A DNA stretch of 24,846 bases, taken from IMG/VR virus record IMGVR_UViG_3300046163_000023, positions 1 to 24,846 of that record. One strand, 5' to 3'. The translations under genes were made by a program, and so were the position numbers. The notes below the pieces were generated by a model. It worked only from the letters and a program-made list of their open reading frames with translations, did not search any database and was not told the DNA's origin. This stretch comes from a virus. Positions 11,430 to 20,411 of the stretch are shown here, piece by piece (the first letter of the stretch is position 1; each line of letters starts with the position of its first letter).

Positions 11430-12655
11430 TGCAGTACACTGGGTTTACACCACATCCCAAGCAAAGGCTGATGGTCCAAACCATAATCCAGTCTGAGGCC
11501 AAATACCATGTAGCATGTGTTGGCCGTCAGTTTGGTAAATCTTTAATGGCTATTAATCTCAGTCTATACTGGATGATTAATGATGGGCCATGTAAAGTCT
11601 TGTGGGTAGCGCCAGTCTATTCGATGACATCAAAAGTACAGAAAGAAATCATGCAGGCCATCGGCGCATCAGGCATTGTTAAATCTTGTAACTATTCAGA
11701 AAACAATATAACTCTAAAGAATGGTTCAGAAATTATATTCAGATCAGCAGAGAAGTATGATAACATTCGTGGTTTAACAATGGATTATGGTATACTAGAT
11801 GAGGCTGCCTTTATGAAAGACGAAGCATGGAAAGAGGCTATACGTCCAGTATTTATGGTTCGCGGCAAAAAGGTTTGTATAGTTAGCACGCCTAAAGGCA
11901 AGAACTGGTTCTATGACATCTTCCAGTTAGCCCAGTCAGCAGACTATGGACAATACGCATCATATACTGGTAGTTCATACGATACACCCTACATCTCACG
12001 AGAAGAGATCGAGGATGCTAAACGTACACTACCACCAAATGTATTCGATCAAGAGTATCTAGCCAAATTTATAGACAGTGGTGGTGAGGTCTTCTCAAAC
12101 CTAGATAAAAACCTATTCGAACGATACCCAAGCCCCCGAGGTAGAGTGTTCTGTGGTATTGACCTAGGTAAACAAGAAGACTTCACCGTTGCCACTTTTA
12201 TGGACTCAGAGGGTAATGTGATTGACATCTATCGTGCCAATGCCCAAGAGTGGACCACAATGGTCAATGAGATAATGCAAAAGGTTAGGAAGTATAACGC
12301 CACAGTAATGGTTGAGGTCAACTCTATTGGTGATGTTATCTTTGAGCAAATCAAGAAGCAGTGGCAAGATACACACCCATTTGTAACTACTAACAAGTCA
12401 AAGAATGAAATCATAGAAGGACTCATACTTGATATGAATGAGACCAACATTATGATACCAAGTAAAGAGCTGTTTCCGTGGCTTCTGAGCGAACTTGAAG
12501 TATTTACGTATGAATACAATCCAAAAACTAGATCGATCAGGTATGGACACCCCACAGGTCTCCATGATGATACTGTTATTTCGCTAGCGATAGTTAACTA
12601 TAATCGTAAACAAAGAAGACACGTGGGCCAATACGCCTACATCGGGCGCAGATAA
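11429..12655 (+). CDS. Terminase large subunit
   Basis: This 408-residue ATP-driven DNA packaging motor and headful or site-specific nuclease docks on the portal. The N-terminal ATPase has Walker A GRQFGKS (about 32-38) and Walker B YGILDEAAF with Asp124 and Glu125. STPKGKNWF (about 153-161) is the coupling motif. The RNase-H-like nuclease follows, with the first acid in CGIDLGKQEDFT (Asp about 245), the second in VEVNSIGD (Glu about 296) and the last in LHDDTVISLAIV (Asp about 380-381). All key residues are present, so the enzyme should be active. The length is normal for the compact Bacteroidota-phage type. Confidence 0.93.
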   Translation: MQYTGFTPHPKQRLMVQTIIQSEAKYHVACVGRQFGKSLMAINLSLYWMINDGPCKVLWVAPVYSMTSKVQKEIMQAIGASGIVKSCNYSENNITLKNGSEIIFRSAEKYDNIRGLTMDYGILDEAAFMKDEAWKEAIRPVFMVRGKKVCIVSTPKGKNWFYDIFQLAQSADYGQYASYTGSSYDTPYISREEIEDAKRTLPPNVFDQEYLAKFIDSGGEVFSNLDKNLFERYPSPRGRVFCGIDLGKQEDFTVATFMDSEGNVIDIYRANAQEWTTMVNEIMQKVRKYNATVMVEVNSIGDVIFEQIKKQWQDTHPFVTTNKSKNEIIEGLILDMNETNIMIPSKELFPWLLSELEVFTYEYNPKTRSIRYGHPTGLHDDTVISLAIVNYNRKQRRHVGQYAYIGRR

Positions 12656-12672
12656 TTCAGGTTTAAATCAAA

Positions 12673-12688
12673 TTATATTTAATAGTAT
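12673..12688 (+). promoter_or_regulatory. Late-promoter-like box before the tail genes
   Basis: Bases 12671-12690 match those at 5235-5254 and 20394-20413 except for one A/G, and end in the ATGG of the 12687 gene. It marks the border between the terminase gene and the tail module. Confidence 0.65.
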
Positions 12689-13349
12689 GGAGATAATAGT
12701 GAATGGCATAGAATACCAGTTTGATGACAGATTGACCATAGATCAATGGAAGTCTGTGATGCAATATGATTTTACCATTGCAGCCAATTGGCCAACTATT
12801 ATAGAACTGATAACTGGTGTACCTAAATCTATTCTAGTCCGAGCTAACAAGGACACACTAGAACTTGGTGCTGCCATTATAGTTAATATGTGTAATCAGA
12901 GACGTCAGGTCAAGATAACTCCAATGGATCAGTTAACCTTTGGTGATTTTGTAGATCTAGACAGTATGATAGCAATGGGTACTGAGAAACACCTAGACAC
13001 AATGGCTGAACTACTCACATCAACCAAATGGGCTGACGAAGCACTATGGGCAGTAGAACAGTGGACCAACTACAGAATGTGGATCTTTAGACAATACGCA
13101 GGCTTGTTTGGTTTAGATGACGTGGATGAACCAACTGAAGACGATGCGGCGCCAATCAATAAAGATGCAGTAGCTAGAAACTGGTATAAAATCATAGTAG
13201 ATCTAGCTAATGATGACATACTAAAACTGGATCTGATAACAGAGCAGCCACTGATTAAAACACTCAACTTTATGGCACTCAGAAAAGAACGTCAGTTAGA
13301 AGAGAACATGAAGATAATAGAACAAAACGCAAAATTACAAAAGAGATAA
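12687..13349 (+). CDS. Possible tail assembly chaperone
   Basis: This 220-residue protein starts directly on a TATATTTAAT box. The N-terminus (MEIIVNGIEYQFDDRLTIDQ, W21) is a short beta hairpin followed by helices. QLTFGDFVDLDSMIA (about 83-97) is a motif common in phage tail assembly and head-tail proteins, and the rest is helical with an acidic linker (DDVDEPTEDDAAP, about 141-153). Tail chaperones usually lie just before the tape measure, but here the tape measure is 7 kb away. I saw no slippery frameshift site of the gpG/GT kind at the end of the gene. An alternative is another tail morphogenesis factor. Confidence 0.4.
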   Translation: MEIIVNGIEYQFDDRLTIDQWKSVMQYDFTIAANWPTIIELITGVPKSILVRANKDTLELGAAIIVNMCNQRRQVKITPMDQLTFGDFVDLDSMIAMGTEKHLDTMAELLTSTKWADEALWAVEQWTNYRMWIFRQYAGLFGLDDVDEPTEDDAAPINKDAVARNWYKIIVDLANDDILKLDLITEQPLIKTLNFMALRKERQLEENMKIIEQNAKLQKR

Positions 13350-13350
13350 T

Positions 13351-13812
13351 ATGTTTACATACAAAGAAATAGTAGACCTTTTCAAGGCAGCAGCGTTGAA
13401 CCACCTAATGATTCAAGACTTTGGTTATGGTGCACTCTCAGACATCAAGACTCGCAATGAGTCCAATGAAGGTGATGAAGAGGTCAACTATCCATATGCT
13501 TTCCTAAACCCTACTGTACACAATAGAAATCAGAGTACAGTAACCTATCAGTTTAACCTGATCATGATGGACATGGCTCGCGAAGAAGAAGGCACCAAGT
13601 ATGATAACTTTCTACAGATACAATCAGACTGTCAACAATACATTGATGATATGATAGCTAATCTGTGGAACACTACTACTAAACCAGATATTCAGTTAAC
13701 TGTAACCTATACACCATTTGTAGAGAGATTCCAAGATGAGGTGGCAGGTATGACAGCCCAATTGAGTATTGTAGTACCAATCCAAATAAATGACTGTATA
13801 GCACCCTACTAA
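13351..13812 (+). CDS. Probable tail terminator / tail completion protein
   Basis: This 153-residue protein lies between the chaperone candidate and an HK97 gp10-like gene. It has the alpha/beta pattern of tail terminators of the lambda gpU type: an N-terminal helix (EIVDLFKAAALNHLMIQDFG), YPYAFLNP (about 48-55), strands TVTYQFNLIMMDMA, a helix NFLQIQSDCQQYIDDMIANLW and the final strands TPFVERFQDEVAGMTAQLSIVVPIQINDC. Such proteins cap the tail tube and bind the connector. Its TAA overlaps the next ATG by one base. Confidence 0.5.
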   Translation: MFTYKEIVDLFKAAALNHLMIQDFGYGALSDIKTRNESNEGDEEVNYPYAFLNPTVHNRNQSTVTYQFNLIMMDMAREEEGTKYDNFLQIQSDCQQYIDDMIANLWNTTTKPDIQLTVTYTPFVERFQDEVAGMTAQLSIVVPIQINDCIAPY

Positions 13813-14279
13813 TGACACTCGATGACCTAGAAAGACAATTAGATCAGGCAACTAACGAGATCCTGAACATTACACCAATCCTCACAGAGATTGGCAATGA
13901 GCTGACTAATGAGTTGCGTATGGCTGCACCAGAGAAGACAGGTGCACTCAAATCTAGTATTGCAGTAGAAATAACGCCTGACTCTTTATTAGTTAGTATG
14001 AAAGACTATGGTGCGTACCAAAACTACGGTGTAGCAGGTACTGATAACCAGACTTCTCAAGATGATGTAGAAGAAGGCATATCATTGAGACCACGTGAGA
14101 ACGCAGCACGATACTCATTTGAATATGGAGTCATTAGTAGTTCAAGTGGTTTACCATATGCAGTTAGACGTAGTATAGGAGAACGAGGTCTCGATAAAAA
14201 GAGCTGGTTCTCAGTAAAAGATCTAACCTACCAAGTTAAAACCAGATTACAACAAAGAATAAACCAAGCATTCGAATAA
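13812..14279 (+). CDS. HK97 gp10-like tail/head-tail joining protein
   Basis: This 155-residue protein has the family layout of HK97 gp10-like proteins: an N-terminal amphipathic helix (ATNEILNITPILTEIGNELTNELRMAA), the APEKTGALKSSI signature (about 39-50; family APxxTGxLxxSI) and then YGAYQNYGVAG (about 66-76). The insert after it (TSQDDVEEGISLRPRENAARY) is somewhat longer than usual. The C-terminus is a helix (SVKDLTYQVKTRLQQRINQAF). These proteins join the connector and tail in siphoviruses. It starts in a TAATG overlap. Confidence 0.7.
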   Translation: MTLDDLERQLDQATNEILNITPILTEIGNELTNELRMAAPEKTGALKSSIAVEITPDSLLVSMKDYGAYQNYGVAGTDNQTSQDDVEEGISLRPRENAARYSFEYGVISSSSGLPYAVRRSIGERGLDKKSWFSVKDLTYQVKTRLQQRINQAFE

Positions 14280-14281
14280 TT

Positions 14282-15745
14282 ATGCCAACAACAATCAGTA
14301 TATCACAAGGACCTAATACAGTATTTGACATGGCCTATGGGCCTAACCCAATTACTTTGAATGGGATTACTACCAGCGAAGACAAATATGTACTCAGAGT
14401 ATATCCTATTTCATCAGCCACTCCAGTCGCTGATATTAGACAAACACCAAATCAATATGCTAAAGCTATTTTTGATTTACAGAACATATTACAAGCACAT
14501 GTCTCTCCACCACCAGATGACATAGACTCATTAGGTGTTGGACCAGGTGCTGGAAACTCTGCACACAACACAGCTGCTGAGTCATTTACATACACACTCA
14601 GAGTTGGTTATGAACAGAATGGAGAGGTGACTATGATGTCATCAGGCTATGGACCATTTACAGTATTTGGTGGGTCTAAACAATACTATGAGGTGCCATT
14701 TAACACCAACTATTACCAATCACAGGTTAGTGGTGGTGTAGGTGCAAATTGTTTAACAGTCAACAGAGTAGGTCATGCACTAACAGATGTTAAATGGTTA
14801 ACAGGTCCTGCTGACACTGGAGATCAAATCAATGGTAACTTGCCTGGCCAATCAAATGTGTTTACAATTAACCAAAACATCGCTACACGTAATGTTTATA
14901 GAGATGATCTAACCACTGTTAGTTGGTTTCAAGAGTTAGACAGAATAGATGGAGCACCATATCCAGCACGTGGTATCGAAGCTTGGAAGATCTTGTTCTT
15001 TGATGCTGATGGTATGAAAATAGGTTCAACTAAAATTATACCTAATACCACACAGTTTGGCGCTGGACCTAATGCTAACATAGGTAACTCATTTGGTATA
15101 CCATCTACACTGATGGCTGTTACATTGGCTACAGGACCATACAATATGCCAGGCTCACATCAAGTGCCAGCAACATGTCATCATTACTATGTGATACCAG
15201 TTGGTTGGACTTGTCTAAACGATGCTCAGCAGTGTGATCCACAAACACAAACAGAGATAGATTGTGAAGACCTGCTACAAGCACAAAGATTCAATATTAT
15301 TGATGACAAGTGTAATGACTTTGAACACTTTCAGTTCTCATGGTACAACTCACTAGGATTTAAAGACTACTTTACATTTACCAAGAGAGTAGATCACATG
15401 ACCAAGACTAAACACAATAACTTCCTCAAAGAGGCAGCTGATTACAATGCTCAAACATGGGATGTTAGCCAAGAGGCTCGAGGCTACACCACATACAGTG
15501 CCAAGATACAGGATGAGTACTCAGTAACATCAGACTATATGAATGATGATCAAGCCAAGCTGTTACAAACCATGTTCCAATCAGCAGATGTCAAGGTTAG
15601 AATGGCTGACCAAGATCCACTCCAATGGAAGCCGATAAATATACTCAGTACTACTTGGAACGAGAAGACTAACAGAAAGGACAAACTATTCCAATACACT
15701 GTGAGGTTTAAAATAGCCCATAATCTAAAAGCGCAAAGAGGATAA
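14282..15745 (+). CDS. Minor tail / distal-tail-like structural protein
   Basis: This 487-residue protein lies directly before the giant tail protein, one base apart. The first 180 residues are rich in Gly, Pro and Tyr and in beta strands. A Cys cluster occurs at about 312-330 (C-LNDAQQC-DPQTQTEIDC). The C-terminal third (FQFSWYNSLGFKDYFTF, about 349-365, and FQYTVRFKIAHN near the end) has the pattern of distal-tail proteins in Bacteroidota phages. I see no peptidase motif. It probably forms part of the tail tip that links the tube to the receptor-binding proteins. Confidence 0.5.
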   Translation: MPTTISISQGPNTVFDMAYGPNPITLNGITTSEDKYVLRVYPISSATPVADIRQTPNQYAKAIFDLQNILQAHVSPPPDDIDSLGVGPGAGNSAHNTAAESFTYTLRVGYEQNGEVTMMSSGYGPFTVFGGSKQYYEVPFNTNYYQSQVSGGVGANCLTVNRVGHALTDVKWLTGPADTGDQINGNLPGQSNVFTINQNIATRNVYRDDLTTVSWFQELDRIDGAPYPARGIEAWKILFFDADGMKIGSTKIIPNTTQFGAGPNANIGNSFGIPSTLMAVTLATGPYNMPGSHQVPATCHHYYVIPVGWTCLNDAQQCDPQTQTEIDCEDLLQAQRFNIIDDKCNDFEHFQFSWYNSLGFKDYFTFTKRVDHMTKTKHNNFLKEAADYNAQTWDVSQEARGYTTYSAKIQDEYSVTSDYMNDDQAKLLQTMFQSADVKVRMADQDPLQWKPINILSTTWNEKTNRKDKLFQYTVRFKIAHNLKAQRG

Positions 15746-15746
15746 T

Positions 15747-18700
15747 ATGATACAACTAAAGGTCTACCCAACACCAGAGAAACGAACAGCAGATCAATTA
15801 TTTATTGATCTGTATGATACACAACCAATTAAACTAACGTTGAGTATTGAAGACATCACAGATGCTGATGCTACTTCGGTGTTCTCTCGTACGTTTAAAG
15901 TGCCAGCAACCAGACACAACAATCTGTTCTTTGAGAATGCATTTGAAGTGAATGGTGTTGACTATGACGTTACTATTAAAAAACCAGCAGAGATACTAGT
16001 AGATGGTGCTGAGTTTAGACAAGGGCATATTAGATTACAAAAGATCTTTATTAATGATGACCAAGACAAGACAGATTACGAGCTCTTGTTTTTAGGTGAG
16101 ACTAGAGACTTCTCTACTGTAATTGGTGATGCTACACTTTGTCAGTTGGTAATGGAAGATCTAAAAGCATACGATCAAAATGGAGTGGCTCGTAACCCAA
16201 ATGCAGGTGATGTTAGACAATCATGGCAAGCATATCCTGAAAATGCATCAGTAGATGCTAATGGCTTTCCTGATGCAGGCTTCTCTGATGGTAATGTAAT
16301 ATTCCCACTGATAGATCATGGTAACACATATGATGAAGAGGGCGCTGTCCAAGGACCACAGATGGTAATTGGTGGTAATGACGTCAACTCATTTACAAAA
16401 TCAGGCTATGCAATGCCAACCTCGCGTCTAAAACCAATGATTAGAGCCAAGAGAATATGGGATCAAATCTTTCAAGATGCAGGTTACACATATAGCTCAG
16501 ACTTTATAGAGTCACCAAGATTCCATCAAATGTATGTGTCAGCCTTTGGTAATCAAGCAGACATTGGCTACTCAACACAATCAAGTGGTGAGAATCTCAT
16601 GAATGCAGAGTATACTGATCAAGGCCAAAACCCACAACACATGGGTGATTATCTGTATTTACCTGATAACATCTATGATCCAGGTGGTAACTTTACTGTA
16701 GGTAACTTGGGTATGGGATCATATTATACATGTGGTGCCACTGCTGTTGGTGGTGATGCCAATGTTAAATACAGAATGACAGCACAGGCCTTTGTGTTTG
16801 CAGAAAGAGAGGTCTCATGTCCTGGTTTTTGTACTGAACCAGTTACAGCTAGACTAGAATTATTTAACATCTCAACAGGTCAAGTTCTAAAATCAAGTCA
16901 ATTTGGTTACAATCAACAAGTTGGTTTTACCTTTGATACTGAATTAGACAATATTACTATTAACTCTGGTTCAAACCTAGCAATTAGAGTAGAACCATAT
17001 GGTGGTACTGATTATGATCAAGTATATGATATTAGATGGCAAGTACAAGAAGCACCAGGTGTGCTCTTGCCTTCAACAGATCTAGCATGTGACTACAAAC
17101 AAATAGACTACATCAAAGACGTCCTAAAGATGTTTAGATTAGTCTTGGCGCCAGATCGTAATAATGCTAATAACTTTATTGTAGAACCATGGCAAACATA
17201 CATTAACTCTGGTGATCTACATGACTGGTCACATAAACTAGTCAAAAACAAAGATGTAGTCCTAGAGCCACTCTTTAATACACAATCAGAAGAAATAGAG
17301 TACTCATTCCAAGATGATGAAGACTATGTTAATGTCTATCACCAAGAACAGTACAAACATCCATATGGTTGGTTAAAGTTTGATTCACAAAATGAATTAC
17401 TAAAAGGCACTAGAAAGATAGAGACTATAGAAATAGCGCCAACGCCAATGGCCACTATTAGAGAGTCTAGTGTTAATACAAACCACAGTTCGCCAGGTTG
17501 GATATTTCCACAGTTGTATTCTAACGAGTCAGAAGACTCAGGTAACCAACATCTACCTATAGTACCTAAAACTAGATTTCTATTCTATAACGGTCTAGTA
17601 GATATACCTCAACCTGGAGGTGGAAACCTAGGTTGGTGGATGGCTAACGATGCCACATCACCACACTATGATTATCCATTAATGTCTTCGTTTGAGAATT
17701 GGCCACAAACTCAAGATGGTTTAAATCTAAATTGGGCAAATGATGTTAACTATTGGGCACAGACAGCACAAACAAGCATCTTTGATACGCCAGGTCTAAC
17801 ACTCTATTCAGAGTATTGGTCAAGATATATCAATTCACTCTATGGTAAATTTAGTAGACGTATGACTGCCTACTTTGTACTCAACAATGTAGACCTACAA
17901 GAGTTATCATTTGATGATACTATTTTTGTTAATGGTAAATATTGGAGACCTGAAAAAATAATTGATGTTAACATTGGAGAACGTACAGAAGTTAAAGTAC
18001 AACTAATTAGTGCCAATGACTTTGTACCATCAGTGTACATAGATCAACCACTAACCAACTTCTCTGTTACTAGTACAGATGAATTATGTGGCTGTGATGG
18101 TATTATCTCAGTTAGTACAGATGGTGCAACACCATTCTCATGGACGCTCAGCCCATCTGGATTGACTGGCACTGCAGAGACTACTGGTGGTAATCCACAA
18201 CAGTTTGATATTGAAGGCATTTGTGAAGGTAGTTACACTCTAGAAGTGGTAGATGATTTAGGTAGATCTAACCAACAAAACATTACTGTTAATGGTAGTG
18301 CAAATCCACCATTGAGTGCAACTTGGACCCAAACAGACGACACTAGTTGTGGTACTTCAAATGCATGTACTGGTTCAATCACAGTTACCCCGGCGGGAGG
18401 TAGTGGTGGTAACTACGAAGTACAATGGACTGATGATGAAACAGGAGCTACCAGAACAGGTTTGTGTGGTGGACAATCATATACATTCAGAATAGAAGAT
18501 GGTGCGACCAGCTGTCTCTCAGACACATACACTGTTGAAGTGCTTTGTGGTAGTCCAGTAACTATTCATAAATTGGCTAAACACATTAACTGTCAGGCTA
18601 GTTCATCTGAGTTCTACTATGCACAATACGATCAGAGTCTAGCTATAGGTACTACAGTAGATCTAGTAGAATTACCAGGCTGTTACTATGTTATTGGTTA

Positions 18701-20378
18701 TGAACAGTCTTTCCAATTATACACTATTGAAAACACATATCCTGATTGTGCTACGTGTGCGGGTGTTACACCTCCTCAAAAGTTTAAATTAGAAGCATGT
18801 CCAACTAGAAGTACAGATCAACCACCTGTTAAATGGTTATCGGCTGCAGACAATCCTAATCTAACACTTGGTCAAGTAGTTAATGTAACTGGTGATAGTA
18901 TATGTTATGAGGTAACAGCACTAGCATATAATAATAATGCAGTAGACACACTAGCAGCTGCGTATGATACATGTACAGAATGTCAACAAGATCAAATTAA
19001 CAAGTATACAGTAGTTAACTGTTCTGGCTTTGATTCAAATGCAGTAATTCAAAACTCAGCTAGAGCTAGTTCAGATCCTGATCCATCTGGTGTAATCGTA
19101 GCTATGAATCCACCATCATTTGATGAAAATAACTGGTTCCATTCTGGAGTAGAAGCATGTTATCCAAATGATGGTTATTATGTTCCAACTGGTACGGGTT
19201 TATCCATCACATGGTCTGGTACTGCAACACTAGAACAAAATCCTAATGAAAATGTCCCTGCGCCTCCGAAAGTACGTATATTAGATTATGACTCTGCACA
19301 ATGTAACATTACAGGTGTAGCAACTATAATAGAACCCGAAGAAGGCTACACATGGCCATCAGAGTACACTTCAAGACCATTTCAGTACTTGTTAACATAT
19401 AACTTCGAAGCTACATCTGCAACCACTTCAGAAGCTGGAGTCTTCTTGTTGATAGAAAACCAACCAGGTGAAGAACAACGTGTTTATTGGGGTGATAATG
19501 TAATTAATGTTAATGATGCCTCAGCTCCACAATTATATATGGCAGCTGAAGGTCAATTGACTATTGGTTCTGTAGTTAACATTCAGGGTCAAGCAGGTTG
19601 TTTCGAAGTAACAGGTGTAGCAAGTCCAAACGTATCTGCTAGTTACGTATATGATACTGATGGTGGTGTTTATGAATCATGTGCAACATGTACTGGTACT
19701 ATACCTCAACAGACATGTCATCAATTTAACGCTGTGCCATTTGCTGGTGCAGAGGTCACATATGTATATGATAATGGTCAAGGACCAGCTACATATATTG
19801 AAATCGTTCAAGCAGGTGGATCATTCACATTCTGTGCATTTGCCAACTCAGTCCACTATACTGGCATTGGTACTTTGAGTACAGATAATGTAATATGTTT
19901 CCCATTTACAGATCCAGTAACAGGCGATGTAGGTACAACATGTGATACAGCTGCAACACCTACTAAATACTGTTATGAGATAACTGCTACTGCACTATCA
20001 GGTTTTTCATCAGCAGCATTTAATTGGTTTGAAGATAATGTATTCCACGAACAAAAACTCAGAATTGGTAACTCACTAGATATTTGTGCCGATGAAGGTA
20101 CAGTACAAGTTGTCTATGGTTCAGGTACTATAACTGGAGGTACTGAAGCATGTAGTTCAAGTGCAGATTGCCAACCTAATTGTAACACATACGCATATGA
20201 AGGTCCTCAACAAGAACTCTCACTTCTATTTATTGACTGTGATGGTAACAGAGGATTCTTTCCAAATGTTTATGATGCTACTGTTAACGAACCAGACAAT
20301 GTTATACCTGCTTGTATTGCAATTATATCAGGTGGTACAGCTGCACCATTCTTGACACCATACGCATTGTGTACATAA
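15747..20378 (+). CDS. Giant tail-tip protein with SprB-like and Cys repeats
   Basis: This 1543-residue protein is the largest in the window. Residues 1-140 (SVFSRTFKVPATRHNNLFFENAF, then DVTIKKPAEILVDGAEFRQGHIRLQKIF: two stretches at about 46-68 and 77-104) match the hub or Tal-type start of Bacteroidota-phage tail proteins. Residues about 769-850 and 855-935 are two SprB-like beta domains (GATPFSWTLSPSG, ICEGSYTLEVVDDLGRS). Then come three Cys repeats of about 60 residues (about 940-1005, 1012-1081, 1260-1316), each ending in Cxx-C after CYxVxG, and two further repeated domains (about 1324-1390, 1409-1488). A unique segment lies at about 1082-1260. The role is inferred as tail tip and receptor binding. 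No cell-wall hydrolase motif was seen. Confidence 0.7.
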   Translation: MIQLKVYPTPEKRTADQLFIDLYDTQPIKLTLSIEDITDADATSVFSRTFKVPATRHNNLFFENAFEVNGVDYDVTIKKPAEILVDGAEFRQGHIRLQKIFINDDQDKTDYELLFLGETRDFSTVIGDATLCQLVMEDLKAYDQNGVARNPNAGDVRQSWQAYPENASVDANGFPDAGFSDGNVIFPLIDHGNTYDEEGAVQGPQMVIGGNDVNSFTKSGYAMPTSRLKPMIRAKRIWDQIFQDAGYTYSSDFIESPRFHQMYVSAFGNQADIGYSTQSSGENLMNAEYTDQGQNPQHMGDYLYLPDNIYDPGGNFTVGNLGMGSYYTCGATAVGGDANVKYRMTAQAFVFAEREVSCPGFCTEPVTARLELFNISTGQVLKSSQFGYNQQVGFTFDTELDNITINSGSNLAIRVEPYGGTDYDQVYDIRWQVQEAPGVLLPSTDLACDYKQIDYIKDVLKMFRLVLAPDRNNANNFIVEPWQTYINSGDLHDWSHKLVKNKDVVLEPLFNTQSEEIEYSFQDDEDYVNVYHQEQYKHPYGWLKFDSQNELLKGTRKIETIEIAPTPMATIRESSVNTNHSSPGWIFPQLYSNESEDSGNQHLPIVPKTRFLFYNGLVDIPQPGGGNLGWWMANDATSPHYDYPLMSSFENWPQTQDGLNLNWANDVNYWAQTAQTSIFDTPGLTLYSEYWSRYINSLYGKFSRRMTAYFVLNNVDLQELSFDDTIFVNGKYWRPEKIIDVNIGERTEVKVQLISANDFVPSVYIDQPLTNFSVTSTDELCGCDGIISVSTDGATPFSWTLSPSGLTGTAETTGGNPQQFDIEGICEGSYTLEVVDDLGRSNQQNITVNGSANPPLSATWTQTDDTSCGTSNACTGSITVTPAGGSGGNYEVQWTDDETGATRTGLCGGQSYTFRIEDGATSCLSDTYTVEVLCGSPVTIHKLAKHINCQASSSEFYYAQYDQSLAIGTTVDLVELPGCYYVIGYEQSFQLYTIENTYPDCATCAGVTPPQKFKLEACPTRSTDQPPVKWLSAADNPNLTLGQVVNVTGDSICYEVTALAYNNNAVDTLAAAYDTCTECQQDQINKYTVVNCSGFDSNAVIQNSARASSDPDPSGVIVAMNPPSFDENNWFHSGVEACYPNDGYYVPTGTGLSITWSGTATLEQNPNENVPAPPKVRILDYDSAQCNITGVATIIEPEEGYTWPSEYTSRPFQYLLTYNFEATSATTSEAGVFLLIENQPGEEQRVYWGDNVINVNDASAPQLYMAAEGQLTIGSVVNIQGQAGCFEVTGVASPNVSASYVYDTDGGVYESCATCTGTIPQQTCHQFNAVPFAGAEVTYVYDNGQGPATYIEIVQAGGSFTFCAFANSVHYTGIGTLSTDNVICFPFTDPVTGDVGTTCDTAATPTKYCYEITATALSGFSSAAFNWFEDNVFHEQKLRIGNSLDICADEGTVQVVYGSGTITGGTEACSSSADCQPNCNTYAYEGPQQELSLLFIDCDGNRGFFPNVYDATVNEPDNVIPACIAIISGGTAAPFLTPYALCT

Positions 20379-20395
20379 TTCAACAGATAGATAAA

Positions 20396-20411
20396 TTATA
20401 TTTAATAATAT
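20396..20411 (+). promoter_or_regulatory. Late-promoter-like box before the tape measure gene
   Basis: TTATATTTAATAATAT precedes the ATGG at 20410 in the same register as at 5251. It starts the unit of tape measure, protease and membrane protein. Confidence 0.65.
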
